Origin: CAZAGT01 sp964484515
GTDB lineage: Bacteria > Desulfobacterota > DSM-4660 > Desulfatiglandales > HGW-15
Assembly (NCBI GenBank): GCA_964484515.1
Contig: CAZAGT010000332.1
Span: forward strand, 1 to 5,670
Direction of reading: 5' to 3'
DNA length: 5,670 nucleotides
The position numbers and the translations under genes were made by a program. This document shows, one piece after another, positions 5,668-5,670 of the stretch; within the stretch, counting starts at the first letter, position 1, and each line of letters begins with the position of its first letter. The notes beneath the pieces are model-generated. The model was not told where the DNA came from and did no database searches. It was given only the letters and a program-made list of their open reading frames with translations.

Positions 5668-5670
5668 TCA

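Noticed and set aside
5613..5670. Start of a plus-strand gene running off the right edge from ATG 5613
   Set aside because: No ribosome site, and nearly all of the frame is the terminal repeat; nothing in the visible residues identifies a protein.

Overview
The window is 5,670 bases of bacterial DNA holding three genes, all on the minus strand and so read from the right end to the left. In order of transcription they are: a 405-residue FIST-domain protein (3928-5145); an 877-residue soluble hybrid histidine kinase with a receiver and a class III nucleotide cyclase (1220-3853); and a 272-residue SAM-dependent methyltransferase (153-971). No phage, conjugation, transposase or rRNA/tRNA gene is visible. 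The mid-range base composition, good Shine-Dalgarno sites and a kinase-receiver-cyclase chain suit an environmental bacterium rich in signalling genes, for example a deltaproteobacterial, NC10- or Nitrospira-like lineage. That placement is a guess from gene style only.

The most striking non-coding feature is at the edges. The first 52 bases recur as a perfect inverted copy at 5616-5667, three bases from the right end. The three genes are therefore framed by a 52-bp perfect inverted repeat, GC-rich and with an internal hairpin. Since both copies run to the window edge, this may be a mobile or dispersed repeat framing a gene cassette, or a contig that stops in a repeat the assembler could not resolve.

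Region by region: 1-52 left repeat; 53-152 methyltransferase 3' flank with nested inverted repeats; 153-971 methyltransferase; 972-1219 intergenic with a candidate promoter and a leader hairpin; 1220-3853 kinase/cyclase; 3854-3927 short gap of 74 bases; 3928-5145 FIST protein; 5146-5615 a 470-base stretch without a convincing gene but with a 13-bp palindrome, a perfect 12-bp-stem hairpin and a possible plus-strand small RNA with promoter and terminator; 5616-5670 right repeat and edge.

Working model (inference): the FIST protein senses a small ligand and controls the kinase encoded next to it. This arrangement recalls the NosP family of nitric-oxide-binding FIST proteins that are co-encoded with histidine kinases. 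The kinase would phosphorylate its own receiver, which would gate cyclase activity, probably cAMP synthesis. The methyltransferase is in the same direction, but a 248-base gap and its own candidate promoter make its membership of the pathway uncertain.
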